The notes: generated by a model not told the origin, from the sequence alone. A stretch of DNA of 64,000 nucleotides from UBA1740 sp045587025 (GCA_045587025.1 JAZNBK010000041.1:1-64000), one strand, 5' to 3'. Shown: positions 16,424 through 24,770, numbered from the stretch's first letter. Numbers and translations are program-made.

Positions 16424-17083
16424 TTATATAATTTCAGCCGACCTTTGTAGATACTCCCTATAAATGCGGGATATTTCTAAAGATGCCGCATCGATATCGT
16501 TTATCTTTGAAAAATATACCTTCATCGCCTTATCAAGCGTGCCGATATACTCCGCTATAAGCTCGCCGAGAGTCGAACTGCTCATATACTCGCTCGCAGA
16601 GCTATTAATCCTTACCTTCAATTTTCTGCTGAGCTTTCCGTCCTCGATAATATATTCCGCCTCTCCTATATATCTGCGCTCAACGGCTATCCACAATTTA
16701 AAAAACTGCATCATATATAAAATCAAGGCGCTGTTTTGCGTTCTCATAGAAACCCGAAGCTCGCCAAGTATAGGATATCCGTTTTTGTAAAGCTCTACAT
16801 TATATTTTACCGAAGGATTATATTTATAAACCAAGGCAGAGCGAAGCGAAAGCATTGTATCGGAAGGCGCCATCATAGTGCGAAGCGTCGTATGCCCGTT
16901 CAGTATCTCCTCTATTCTGTCAAAAATCGCTCTCGTGTGCTGCTCGGGCGTTATAAACGAAAAATACTCCGCTAAAATTTGATTTATCATATTCGAGCGA
17001 TTAGTATGCTTCTCATAAGCGAGCTTATCCACATATGCAACTATATCGTCATTTAAAACTAAGGAATAAACATTTTTTCCCAT
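16424..17083 (-). CDS. Uncharacterised protein with N-terminal ribbon-helix-helix pattern
   Basis: I do not recognise this 219-aa family. Residues 1-45 (KNVYSLVLNDDIVAYVDKLA then TNRSNMINQILAEYF) have the strand-helix-helix spacing of a CopG/Arc-type DNA-binding domain. The remaining 170 residues are mixed alpha/beta, with an aromatic stretch (MMQFFKLWIAVERRYIGEAEY) and long C-terminal helices. It has a near-consensus promoter and lies 14 bp upstream of clpB in the same direction, so it is probably the first gene of the clpB operon and could regulate it or act with ClpB. Function is unknown; DNA binding is inferred from pattern only. Confidence 0.7.
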   Translation of the reverse strand: MGKNVYSLVLNDDIVAYVDKLAYEKHTNRSNMINQILAEYFSFITPEQHTRAIFDRIEEILNGHTTLRTMMAPSDTMLSLRSALVYKYNPSVKYNVELYKNGYPILGELRVSMRTQNSALILYMMQFFKLWIAVERRYIGEAEYIIEDGKLSRKLKVRINSSASEYMSSSTLGELIAEYIGTLDKAMKVYFSKINDIDAASLEISRIYREYLQRSAEII

Positions 17084-17115
17084 TTTGAACCTCTTTGTTA
17101 TTATTTTACGCTATA

Positions 17116-17144
17116 ATTTTATCACACATTATATAATTTGTCAA
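17116..17144 (-). promoter_or_regulatory. Promoter of the RHH-clpB operon
   Basis: On the minus strand: TTGACA (17144-17139), 17-bp spacer, TAAAAT (17121-17116). This is sigma-A type, with no visible heat-shock inverted repeat. Confidence 0.8.
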
Positions 17145-17194
17145 GCGATTTATATAAATTGGTTTACGAGTTTTTGAAATATATTGCAAAAAAC

Positions 17195-17250
17195 AAAAAC
17201 CGCACGTTTACATTGTTGCCTTAAAGTACAATGCAAACGCACGGTTTTTT
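17195..17250. terminator. Terminator hairpin downstream of prs
   Basis: AAAAACCG...TTTACATTGT pairs with ACAATGCAAACG...GGTTTTTT, a stem of about 20 bp with a few mismatches. The prs gene ends just to its right on the minus strand. A smaller hairpin (AAAGAGA/TCTCTTT, 17264-17282) lies closer to the prs stop. Confidence 0.75.
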
Positions 17251-17298
17251 CGATTTTCCCTATAAAGAGAAGCGTCTCTTTTTATAGGACTTATGCTT

Positions 17299-18414
17299 TT
17301 ACTTTTTTCTATTATGTTCATTTAAAAGCTTACGTATGCGCTTCGACTGATCAAGAAGTCCGCTGATCGTCTGGTCATGGTTGAGGGTATCAATGATGTA
17401 CGCTACGTACTTACACATATTAACCTCGCCATACCATTCACGCTTAAGAAGCTCAGGTGTGCGATATACCAAATTGGTGGTGAAAATCTTCGTGAATACG
17501 CCTTCTTCATACGCTTTATCCAAGCTTTCAAGACCGTTACAGAAAAGTCCGAAGCTTGCAAATACGAATATTCTCTTCGCGCCCTTCTCTTTCAACTGTA
17601 ATCCAACGTCTATAATGGAGTCGCCGGAAGAAATCATATCGTCAATAACTATAACGTCCTTACCCTTCAAATCTCTGCCGAGGTATTCGTGAGCTTTAAT
17701 AGGATTTTTGCCGTTTATAATAACCGAATAGTTACGGCGCTTATAGAACATACCGAGGTCTATTCCGAGCATCGAGGAATAATACATACATTTCGCCATT
17801 GCGCCTTCGTCGGGAGAAACTATCATAATTTCGTCCTTATCAAAGGTGATGTCGGGATAGGTTCTGACCAGCGCTTTAATCATCTGGTAGCTCGTTCTTA
17901 CGTTATCAAATCCGCTAAGCGGAATTGCATTCTGTACTCTCGGGTCGTGCGCATCGAAGGTTATCAGATTAGATACGCCCATATTCATCAATTCCTGAAG
18001 CGCCAAAGCGCAGTCAAGCGATTCTCTGCCCGAGCGCTTGTGCTGTCTGCCCTCGTATAACATAGGCATAATAACAGAAAGCCGACGTGCCTTTCCTCCA
18101 ATTGCGCCGATGATGCGCTTCAAATCCTGAAAATGATCGTCAGGACTCATTGGTACAGTCTGACCGTACATATTATAAGTGACACCATGGTTAAATACAT
18201 CGGAGATAATATAAACGTCCTTGCCTCTCAGAGACTCGTGAATCATACCCTTAGCTTCACCGCTTCCAAAACGGGGACAAGCTGATTCTACGAGAAAAGT
18301 GCCTTCATTGTCATGACGACGCCAATCCTGAAGATAATAATCGACCTGTCTGACAAAGTCCTCGCAACCTCTCATTCCAACGACGCTTAAATCGGCAAAT
18401 AATGAATCCTTCAT
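17299..18414 (-). CDS. prs: Ribose-phosphate pyrophosphokinase (PRPP synthetase)
   Basis: This enzyme makes 5-phosphoribosyl 1-pyrophosphate from ribose 5-phosphate and ATP for nucleotide, histidine and tryptophan synthesis. Family blocks: PRFGSGE, VYIISDV, MPMLYEGRQHKRSGRE (catalytic loop), LITFDAHDPRVQ, IVSPDEGAM and the PRPP-binding VIVIDDMISSGDSI. At 371 aa it is about 55 residues longer than the classical class I enzyme (around 315), with an N-terminal lead of about 40 residues and a longer C-terminus. This longer form is common in Clostridia. AGGTGG precedes the ATG. It is a single-gene unit with its own promoter and terminator. Confidence 0.93.
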   Translation of the reverse strand: MKDSLFADLSVVGMRGCEDFVRQVDYYLQDWRRHDNEGTFLVESACPRFGSGEAKGMIHESLRGKDVYIISDVFNHGVTYNMYGQTVPMSPDDHFQDLKRIIGAIGGKARRLSVIMPMLYEGRQHKRSGRESLDCALALQELMNMGVSNLITFDAHDPRVQNAIPLSGFDNVRTSYQMIKALVRTYPDITFDKDEIMIVSPDEGAMAKCMYYSSMLGIDLGMFYKRRNYSVIINGKNPIKAHEYLGRDLKGKDVIVIDDMISSGDSIIDVGLQLKEKGAKRIFVFASFGLFCNGLESLDKAYEEGVFTKIFTTNLVYRTPELLKREWYGEVNMCKYVAYIIDTLNHDQTISGLLDQSKRIRKLLNEHNRKK

Positions 18415-18458
18415 GATTTTCTTCCACCTACATCTATTAAATTTTATATTGTTCTATT

Positions 18459-18487
18459 ATTATAACAATTTATTTAAAAAAAGTCAA
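18459..18487 (-). promoter_or_regulatory. prs promoter
   Basis: Minus strand: TTGACT (18487-18482), 17-bp spacer, TATAAT (18464-18459), about 45 bp ahead of the prs ATG. Confidence 0.82.
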
Positions 18488-18535
18488 TAGAAGAAATCGA
18501 CAAAAAGAACGATTAATTTACGTTTATTTTTATTA

Positions 18536-18565
18536 TTAACACATATGCCGTACTTTCATATAATA
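18536..18565 (+). promoter_or_regulatory. Promoter of the spore-envelope gene trio
   Basis: TTAACA (18536-18541), 17 bp, TATAAT (18559-18564) fits sigma-A. The overlapping CATATAATA (18557-18565) also matches the CATANNNTA -10 box of the mother-cell factors sigma-K/E, with an AC 16 bp upstream. Given the downstream genes, sporulation control is plausible, but the sequence alone does not decide. Confidence 0.5.
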
Positions 18566-18593
18566 TTAGCAATATCATAAAAAAGGAGGCAAT

Positions 18594-19010
18594 ATGGAAA
18601 ACAGTCAAAGTCAAGCTCCGCTTATTCTATACACGGGCGAGGGCTATTTAATTTTTAACGTTACGAGCGCAAGCAGAGCCATCCCAATTGAAGGCGCAAG
18701 TATACATATTACAGGCGCAGACACACAAAATCTCGACGTTGAATACAGAATCACAACGAACAAAAGCGGCGCGAGCGAAACAATCGCCTTGAAAGCGCCT
18801 TCAAAAAACATATCCCTCTCGCCCGGTGCTCCATACGGATACGCAAGGTATAACGCCGAAGTCACAAAAGAGGGTTACTATACCCAGCGCTTTTCAGGTA
18901 TGCCTGTATTTGACGGGGTAACGTCTATTCAGCCGGTTCTTCTCGTGGCGAAAGCGCCGTTTGATACGCAGGAATTTAATCCATCCCCCGAAAATCAAAC
19001 TATTGAATAA
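18594..19010 (+). CDS. Ig-like (carboxypeptidase regulatory-like) spore-associated protein
   Basis: The 138-aa protein is predicted to be a single beta-sandwich: GYLIFNVTSASRAIPIEGASIHI, then a turn with TNKSGASETIAL, YNAEVTKEGYYTQRF and the ending GMPVFDGVTSIQPVLLV. This domain resembles those found beside or fused to peptidoglycan-binding spore cortex proteins in Clostridia. There is no signal peptide, consistent with loading from the mother cell rather than Sec export. It begins with a perfect AAAGGAGGC ribosome-binding site and is followed after 36 bp by the SpoIID-like gene. Exact function unknown. Confidence 0.7.
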   Translation: MENSQSQAPLILYTGEGYLIFNVTSASRAIPIEGASIHITGADTQNLDVEYRITTNKSGASETIALKAPSKNISLSPGAPYGYARYNAEVTKEGYYTQRFSGMPVFDGVTSIQPVLLVAKAPFDTQEFNPSPENQTIE

Positions 19011-19046
19011 GCCGCTTACAAAAATAAAAAATTAAAAGGTGGAAAT

Positions 19047-20453
19047 ATGAACGCTTCTCTTCCTATTATTCCCGAAACCGTAACTGTTCATTTGGGCGCG
19101 CCGTCTGATAATACGGCGAGCAACGTAACGGTCTCCTTCCCTGATTACATAAAAAACGTCGCTTCAAGCGAAATCTATCCAACCTGGCCCGAAAGCGCTA
19201 TAAGGGCCAATATTTACGCGCAAATTTCGTTTGCGTTAAACAGAATTTACACAGAGTACTACAGAGTGCGCGGTTACTCCTTCGACATAACCAACTCAAC
19301 GGCAATAGACCAATCCTTCGTATACGGAAGAGATATATTTGAAAACATTTCTCAAATCGTAGACGATATTTTTAACAGCTATATACAGAGGCAGGGGAAT
19401 ATCGAGCCGCTTTTCGCTCAATATTGCGACGGCGTTGAAGTGCAGTGTAACGGTCTTTCACAATGGGGGACAGTAACGCTTGCAGAGCAAGGACTGCTTC
19501 CCTATCAAATCCTGCAATATTATTACGGCGACAACATAAACATCGTGACGAACGTACCTGTAGAAGGAATTTCCGGCTCTGCGCCACCCGTGCCGTTAAG
19601 ATACGGATTTTCGGGACCTGACGTTCAAAGAATACAAATTCGCCTCAACAGAATTTCAAACAATTATCCTGCCATACCAAAAATTTATCCTGCGGACGGT
19701 GTTTTCGGGCGAGAAACCGAAAATGCCGTAATTGAATTTCAAAGGATATTCAATTTAGCAACCGACGGTATCGTAGGAAACGAAACCTGGTATAGAATAG
19801 AATATATCTATAACAGTGTGAAACGCTTGAACGAGCTGGACTCGGAAGGTCTTACCCTAAACGAGATATCCTCGCAATATCCAAACGAATTGAGCGTGGG
19901 AAGCACGGGGGAAGGCGTTTTTGCGCTTCAATACTACTTAAACTATATTTCTAATTTTGTGGACACCGTTCCAAGCGTAGCGACAGACAGAATTTTCGGT
20001 CCTCTGACAGAAGAAGCCGTCCGCTCATTCCAGCGCACGTACGGACTTCCCGTTACCGGTGTAGTCGAGGAACTGACCTGGAATGGCATCTACAACGTAT
20101 ATTTAGGGCTTATATCATCAATCCCATTAGAGTTTCGAGAGGGAGTTGTCATTCCGTATCAAGGGGTTGTATTACGGCGCGGCGCTATGGGTGAGGACGT
20201 CAGAGTTTTGCAGCAATACTTAAATTATATATCGAACGTATATACGCAAATTCCGAAGGTAAGCGTAACGGGCAACTACGGCAGCGCCACCGAAAACTCG
20301 GTAAGAATTTTTCAAGAATTATTCGGGATAGATGTCGGCAGAGAGGGTGTCGTCGGAAGTGTAACGTGGGACGCCATAACGAGCGTATACGAGGATATTT
20401 ACAGAGGTAACAGGGCGAGCGAAGGACAGTACCCCGGTTATACTATTTCTTAG
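19047..20453 (+). CDS. SpoIID-like lytic-transglycosylase domain plus three peptidoglycan-binding repeats
   Basis: Residues 1 to about 170 resemble the SpoIID/LytB domain: TWPESAIRANIYAQISFALNR (compare the SpoIID ELEALKAQA block, making Glu49 the candidate catalytic acid) and CNGLSQWGTVTLAEQGLLPYQ (compare the SpoIID GMSQ.G.YGMA.QG block). Three PG_binding_1 repeats follow at about 183-252, 283-352 and 375-447, each with the pattern GxxVQxIQxxLN...P...DGVFG..TE.AV..FQ...L..DGIVG..TW. There is no signal peptide. SpoIID cleaves glycan strands during engulfment; this protein may act on spore cortex. The repeats are certain; the SpoIID relationship is my reading of short motifs. Confidence 0.75.
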   Translation: MNASLPIIPETVTVHLGAPSDNTASNVTVSFPDYIKNVASSEIYPTWPESAIRANIYAQISFALNRIYTEYYRVRGYSFDITNSTAIDQSFVYGRDIFENISQIVDDIFNSYIQRQGNIEPLFAQYCDGVEVQCNGLSQWGTVTLAEQGLLPYQILQYYYGDNINIVTNVPVEGISGSAPPVPLRYGFSGPDVQRIQIRLNRISNNYPAIPKIYPADGVFGRETENAVIEFQRIFNLATDGIVGNETWYRIEYIYNSVKRLNELDSEGLTLNEISSQYPNELSVGSTGEGVFALQYYLNYISNFVDTVPSVATDRIFGPLTEEAVRSFQRTYGLPVTGVVEELTWNGIYNVYLGLISSIPLEFREGVVIPYQGVVLRRGAMGEDVRVLQQYLNYISNVYTQIPKVSVTGNYGSATENSVRIFQELFGIDVGREGVVGSVTWDAITSVYEDIYRGNRASEGQYPGYTIS

Positions 20454-20461
20454 GAGGAGTT

Positions 20462-20974
20462 ATGTACGATATCACCGACAAAAGAAACGCAATAAGAGAG
20501 GCGCAACGGTTTCTGCTCGAGCTTCATTATTCAACAAGCTATATCCCGCATATTGCCATTGACGGAATTTACGGACAAGAAACGAAAGAAGCCATAAAAA
20601 TTTTTCAAGCGTATAATAATCTCCCAATAACAGGTGAAATTGATTATATAACCTGGGGTTTGCTTTATGAGCAATACCTTAAAAGTTACCAAAGCAGAGT
20701 TAATTACGACTATCTGATACTTGAAGAAAATCTTCCGCTGACAGTGGGAGCAAAAGGAGAGGATGTCGAATTAATACAATTTCTTATCAACCGACTCTCT
20801 GCCAAATACAATTCCTTTGCAAAAATCGAACTAAACGGAATATACACCTATCAAACGGCAAGAGCAATAAGCGAACTGCAAAAAATTTATCGGCTCTCAG
20901 AGACGGGAATTTTGGATAGAAACACTCTGAATAATATAATCTCCGATATATCTCAAACAGAAAATACCGATTAA
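20462..20974 (+). CDS. Protein of two peptidoglycan-binding repeats
   Basis: The 170-aa protein consists almost entirely of two PG_binding_1 modules (about 8-75 and 92-162): AIREAQRFLLEL...IDGIYGQETKEAIKIFQAYNNLPITGEID and the diverged DVELIQFLINRL...LNGIYTYQTARAISELQKIYRLSETG. There is no catalytic domain and no signal peptide. It starts 8 bp after the SpoIID-like gene behind TAGGAGG, so the two are co-translated. It probably targets or scaffolds the SpoIID-like enzyme on peptidoglycan, most likely spore cortex. That role is inferred. Confidence 0.8.
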   Translation: MYDITDKRNAIREAQRFLLELHYSTSYIPHIAIDGIYGQETKEAIKIFQAYNNLPITGEIDYITWGLLYEQYLKSYQSRVNYDYLILEENLPLTVGAKGEDVELIQFLINRLSAKYNSFAKIELNGIYTYQTARAISELQKIYRLSETGILDRNTLNNIISDISQTENTD

Positions 20975-20992
20975 ATAAGGCGGTATTTTTAA
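20962..20992 (+). terminator. Terminator of the spore-envelope trio
   Basis: AAATACCG (20962-20969) pairs with CGGTATTT (20981-20988), followed by T residues. The stop codon lies inside the loop. Confidence 0.7.
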
Positions 20993-21084
20993 TTTCCTCG
21001 GCTATAATGGACTTACTATATGAATAATATTATATAGAAAAGCCAATAATACTCTAACTTTAAGTACAGCCAAGGAGAAGTATT

Positions 21085-23523
21085 TTGAATAATAAATTTA
21101 CTCAAAAAGCGCAGAATTCTCTAAGTGAGGCGCAAAAAATCGCCTCGGAAATGGGACACACCTATATAGGAAGCGAGCATATTTTATACGGTCTTATAAG
21201 CGAAAGCGAAAGCGTTGCATCCAAACTGCTGGAAAGTAAAGGCGCAAACATCGGTAAAATAAAAGAAATTATCGCAGAATACGCAGGAACGGGACAAAAA
21301 ACCTCCCTTAGCGCCTCTGATATGACGCCGAGAAGCAAAAAAATTATCGAGCTGTCCGCATACGAAGCGTCAAACACCTCGTCTCGATATATAGGAACCG
21401 AGCATATTCTGCTCGCTATGCTTTCCGAAAACGAATGCGTGGGAATAAAGATACTCAATTCAATGAGCATAAATATAAATGAATTGCGCTCGGAGCTGCT
21501 CGCATTTTTTACAGGTACGGAAAATACCCGTCAGGGCAAGCAGAAAAACACTGCGGTCTCGGCGTTTAATAAAGGCGACTTCCCAGCTCTGTCGTTATAC
21601 GGACGGGACTTAAATACGTTGGCTAAGCTAAAGAAAACAGACCCGATTATAGCGAGAGAAAATGAAATTTTAAGGGTTATACAAATTCTTTCGAGAAGAA
21701 CGAAGAACAATCCCTGTCTTATAGGCGAGCCGGGAGTCGGAAAAACTGCAATCGTAGAAGGCCTTGCCGAATATATAGTCGAAGAAAACGTTCCCGAAAA
21801 TTTAAAAAACAAAACCATCGTTACCCTCGACATCTCATCTATGATTGCAGGCGCAAAGTACAGGGGCGAATTCGAAGAGAGAATGAAAAACGTAATGGAG
21901 GAGGTCTCAAAAAATCCGAATATAATTTTATTTATAGACGAATTTCACACTATCGTGGGGGCGGGCGCAGCAGAAGGCGCAGTAGACGCTGCTAACATTT
22001 TAAAACCCGCTCTTGCAAGAGGAGAAATGCAGCTAATTGGCGCGACAACTATCGAAGAATACAGGAAGCACATAGAAAAGGATAGCGCTCTTGAGCGAAG
22101 GTTTCAGCCGGTTTTTGTAGAAGAACCAAGCGAAAACGACGCAATAAAAATCCTTTTTGGTCTTAAGGACAAATACGAATCCCACCATAATTTGAAAATC
22201 TCAGACGAAGCAATAAAGGCGGCGGTGTATCTTTCAAAGCGCTATATTCCTGATAGATTTTTGCCCGACAAGGCGATAGACCTGATAGATGAAGCGTCTT
22301 CAAAAATACGAATTTCAAACGGATCTCTGACGAACATTCTCAAAAATTTGGACGATAAAATCAAGCAGATAGAGCAAGACAAGGAAACAGCGATAAAGAT
22401 GCAGGACTTCGAGAGAGCAAGCGTTCTTCGCGACGAGCAAAAAATGGCGAAAGAGGAATATAAAGTCCAATACAGTATGCAAATGTTGGAAAAATCTAAA
22501 AACAGCGTCGTAACGGAAAAAGATATCGCCGATATCGTAACGTCTTGGACGGGTATACCTATAAGAGAGTTGCAAGACGAGGGATTTAACAATTTAAACA
22601 ATTTGGAGAATCAGCTGAAGGAAAATATTATCGGACAGGACGACGCCGTATCTTCTGTCGCGAAAGCAATTAAGAGGAGCAAGACAGGGCTAAAAAACCC
22701 AAACAGACCGAGTGGGGTGTTTTTATTTTTAGGTCCTACGGGCGTCGGAAAAACCGAGCTTGCGAAAGCGCTCGCGCTTTCACTCTTTGGCGACAAAAAC
22801 GCTATGGTTCGGCTTGATATGTCGGAATACATGGAGAAGCATACGGTCTCAAGGTTGATTGGCTCTCCGCCCGGATATATAGGGTACGGCGAAGCAGGTC
22901 AGCTGACCGAAAAAATTCATCGCAGACCTTATTCTCTTTTGCTTCTTGACGAGATTGAAAAGGCGCATCCCGACGTGCTAAACCTTCTGTTGCAAATTAT
23001 GGAGGACGGCTTTCTGACAGATGCCCAAGGGCGAAAGGTAGACTTTAGAAATACAATTATTATTATGACGTCAAACGCAGGCGCCGCAGAGCTTAGCCAT
23101 AAAACAAAGCTCGGATTCGGCGATAACGACAGCGACGAAAAAAAGGACGAAAAGGCAAAAAACGCCGTAAAGGGCGCGGTGAGGTCTATATTCAGACCTG
23201 AATTCATAAACCGCCTTGATGAGATAATTGTATTTAATAAACTTAATTCAAACGATATAGAAAAAATCACTCTTATAATGCTCAAAGAGGTCTCCGACAG
23301 GATTAACAGATTGAATATTGAAATTGTATTTACCGACGCGCTCGTAAAATTTATCTCTCAAAAGGGCTATGACAACGCATACGGAGCAAGACAGCTAAGA
23401 AGAACGATTACTACTCTTATAGAGGATGGCTTTGCAAACGAAATTTTGAGCAAAAAAATTAAGCCGGGAGATAAAGTAAAGGCAGATACAAAAGATGGTG
23501 AGATAATATATTTTAGCGAATAA
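21085..23523 (+). CDS. clpC: Clp protease ATPase subunit ClpC
   Basis: ClpC is the AAA+ unfoldase that feeds ClpP. The 812-aa chain has two Clp N-repeats (IGSEHILYGLI near 31, IGTEHILLAML near 106), first AAA module with GEPGVGKTAIVEG (about 214), a UVR-type motif (about 420-455, MQDFERASVLRDEQ), and second AAA module with GPTGVGKTELAKAL (about 550). The short middle region and UVR motif mark it as ClpC, not ClpB. The start is TTG at 21085, six bases after AAGGAG. The usual partners ctsR-mcsA-mcsB are not adjacent, so control is probably different from Bacillus. Confidence 0.95.
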   Translation: MNNKFTQKAQNSLSEAQKIASEMGHTYIGSEHILYGLISESESVASKLLESKGANIGKIKEIIAEYAGTGQKTSLSASDMTPRSKKIIELSAYEASNTSSRYIGTEHILLAMLSENECVGIKILNSMSININELRSELLAFFTGTENTRQGKQKNTAVSAFNKGDFPALSLYGRDLNTLAKLKKTDPIIARENEILRVIQILSRRTKNNPCLIGEPGVGKTAIVEGLAEYIVEENVPENLKNKTIVTLDISSMIAGAKYRGEFEERMKNVMEEVSKNPNIILFIDEFHTIVGAGAAEGAVDAANILKPALARGEMQLIGATTIEEYRKHIEKDSALERRFQPVFVEEPSENDAIKILFGLKDKYESHHNLKISDEAIKAAVYLSKRYIPDRFLPDKAIDLIDEASSKIRISNGSLTNILKNLDDKIKQIEQDKETAIKMQDFERASVLRDEQKMAKEEYKVQYSMQMLEKSKNSVVTEKDIADIVTSWTGIPIRELQDEGFNNLNNLENQLKENIIGQDDAVSSVAKAIKRSKTGLKNPNRPSGVFLFLGPTGVGKTELAKALALSLFGDKNAMVRLDMSEYMEKHTVSRLIGSPPGYIGYGEAGQLTEKIHRRPYSLLLLDEIEKAHPDVLNLLLQIMEDGFLTDAQGRKVDFRNTIIIMTSNAGAAELSHKTKLGFGDNDSDEKKDEKAKNAVKGAVRSIFRPEFINRLDEIIVFNKLNSNDIEKITLIMLKEVSDRINRLNIEIVFTDALVKFISQKGYDNAYGARQLRRTITTLIEDGFANEILSKKIKPGDKVKADTKDGEIIYFSE

Positions 23524-23548
23524 AGAGCCGTTTTTTACCTTTTTTCGA

Positions 23549-23590
23549 AAAGAAATCTTTCATTTTGGCGAAGGGTTTCTTTTTTTTATG
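23549..23590 (+). terminator. clpC terminator
   Basis: A 13-bp stem (AAAGAAATCTTTC with GAAGGGTTTCTTT, including G-U pairs) is followed by a long T run. Confidence 0.85.
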
Positions 23591-23608
23591 CTTTTTTCGT
23601 TATTTTGC

Positions 23609-23637
23609 TTGACAAAATCGTTTTTTTGTGATAGAAT
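23609..23637 (+). promoter_or_regulatory. Promoter of rpmG-secE-nusG-rplK-rplA
   Basis: TTGACA (23609-23614), 17-bp spacer, TAGAAT (23632-23637). Predicted start near 23644, giving a 130-nt untranslated leader. Confidence 0.85.
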
Positions 23638-23641
23638 GTGA

Positions 23642-23757
23642 GTACCTCTGTCGCAGAGCTTTTTTTGTGTGCTTAAAAACTGGGACTTTTAGCCACATTC
23701 TCGGCGAATGAGGGAGGTACGGCGGTTTATTACACCGCTAAAATTGGGGAGACCCAA
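23642..23757 (+). promoter_or_regulatory. Structured 5' leader of the rpmG operon
   Basis: Several helices can be drawn. GTACCTC (23642-23648) pairs with GAGGTAC (23714-23720), which competes with a small hairpin CTCTG-TCG-CAGAG (23646-23658) followed by seven T, terminator-like. Downstream are GGCGGT/ACCGCT (23721-23726 with 23734-23739) and TTGGG-GAGA-CCCAA (23744-23757, a GNRA-type loop). The two mutually exclusive pairings suggest attenuation, perhaps by a ribosomal protein. No known RNA family was recognised. Confidence 0.5.
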
Positions 23758-23777
23758 AATCTATAGGAGGTGCCGAA

Positions 23778-23927
23778 ATGAGAGTAAAAATTACAATGGT
23801 GTGTTCTGAATGCAAGCAGAGAAATTACGACACGATGAAAAACAAGAAAAATGATCCGGATAGACTTGAAATGAACAAGTTCTGCCCGTTCTGTCGTAAG
23901 CATACTTTACACAAGGAAAGCAAGTAA
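23778..23927 (+). CDS. rpmG: Ribosomal protein L33
   Basis: The 49-codon gene encodes the large-subunit protein L33, beginning MRVKITMVCSECKQRNY. Cys9, Cys12, Cys36 and Cys39 (two CxxC pairs) form the zinc ribbon of the zinc-dependent L33 type. A strong TAGGAGGTG ribosome-binding site precedes the ATG. It heads the operon with secE 15 bp downstream, a standard Gram-positive arrangement. Confidence 0.97.
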   Translation: MRVKITMVCSECKQRNYDTMKNKKNDPDRLEMNKFCPFCRKHTLHKESK

Positions 23928-23942
23928 TAGGAGGATTGTAAA

Positions 23943-24209
23943 ATGTCAGAAAACAACGAAAAGATCCCCGAAGTATCTGCCAAGAAAAAATCCGACAAGC
24001 CGAACTTCTTCGTTCGCGTCGGCGGTAGAATTAAAAAGTTTTTCAAGGACTACGCAAGCGAAATGAAGAAAATCGTATGGCTTCCCAAAGCTGACGTTCG
24101 TAAAAATTCGCTTTTGGTTATAGTTACAGTTATTATCTGTGCTATCGCGATTGGCTTAGTCGACCTTGCTTTTTCAAGTGCAATTCAGGGCATTGCTCAT
24201 CTTATCTAA
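23943..24209 (+). CDS. secE: Preprotein translocase subunit SecE
   Basis: SecE clamps SecY in the membrane translocation channel. The 88-aa protein has a charged N-terminus, the amphipathic conserved segment FFKDYASEMKKIVWLPKADVRKN (about 33-55) and one transmembrane helix (about 57-78). This is the usual single-span Gram-positive form. AGGAGGA lies before the ATG. It sits between rpmG and nusG as expected. Confidence 0.96.
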   Translation: MSENNEKIPEVSAKKKSDKPNFFVRVGGRIKKFFKDYASEMKKIVWLPKADVRKNSLLVIVTVIICAIAIGLVDLAFSSAIQGIAHLI

Positions 24210-24230
24210 TAATCTAACAGGGTTCTTAAA

Positions 24231-24770
24231 ATGAGTGATATTAATGAAATGAACCTCGGTCCCAGATGGTATGTAGCGCATACTTATTCAGGTTACGAAA
24301 ACAAAGTAAAAGCAAGCATAGAAAAAATTGTTGAAAACAGAGGGCTTGGTCACCTGATATTCGACGTTAAAATTCCTGTAACGAAGGAAATTGTGACGAA
24401 CGATAAGGGCGAGCAAAAGGAAGTTGAAACAAAGCTCTTCCCTGCTTACGTTCTTATTAAGATGACCATGACCGATGAGAGCTGGCACGTAGTACGAAAC
24501 ATTACCGGTGTTACCGGTTTCGTTGGCCCCGGCTCAAGACCCGTTCCCCTTACCGACAAGGAAATTGAAGCGTTTAACGTTGAAACACGTAACGAGGTAA
24601 AATTCAAGGTCGGCGACAGGGTTTCCGTTATATCAGGAATTTTCCAGGGATATAGCGGTGTAATTAAGGACATCAGCGAAGATATGAAGCAAGTAACGGT
24701 TCTCGCTTCAACAGAGAGACGCGATATCCCGATTATTGTTGAAACTAAGGATATCTGTATTTCCGAATAA
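24231..24770 (+). CDS. nusG: Transcription termination/antitermination factor NusG
   Basis: NusG binds RNA polymerase and couples it to the ribosome or Rho. The 179-aa protein has the NGN domain (RWYVAHTYSGYENKVK at 12-27, PAYVLIKM, VRNITGVTGFVG) and a C-terminal KOW domain (FKVGDRVSVISGIFQGYSG, about 125-143). The Shine-Dalgarno signal is weak (AGGGTT). It is co-transcribed with secE upstream; a structured spacer separates it from rplK. Confidence 0.97.
   Translation: MSDINEMNLGPRWYVAHTYSGYENKVKASIEKIVENRGLGHLIFDVKIPVTKEIVTNDKGEQKEVETKLFPAYVLIKMTMTDESWHVVRNITGVTGFVGPGSRPVPLTDKEIEAFNVETRNEVKFKVGDRVSVISGIFQGYSGVIKDISEDMKQVTVLASTERRDIPIIVETKDICISE

Noticed and set aside
16410..17160. CIRCE or CtsR operator for clpB
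   Set aside because: I looked for the TTAGCACTC-N9-GAGTGCTAA repeat and for GGTCAAA direct repeats ahead of the operon and saw neither.
17195..17250. Inverted repeat as an insertion-sequence end or attachment site
   Set aside because: A and T runs flanking the stem and its position after prs mark it as a terminator; no transposase or integrase is nearby.
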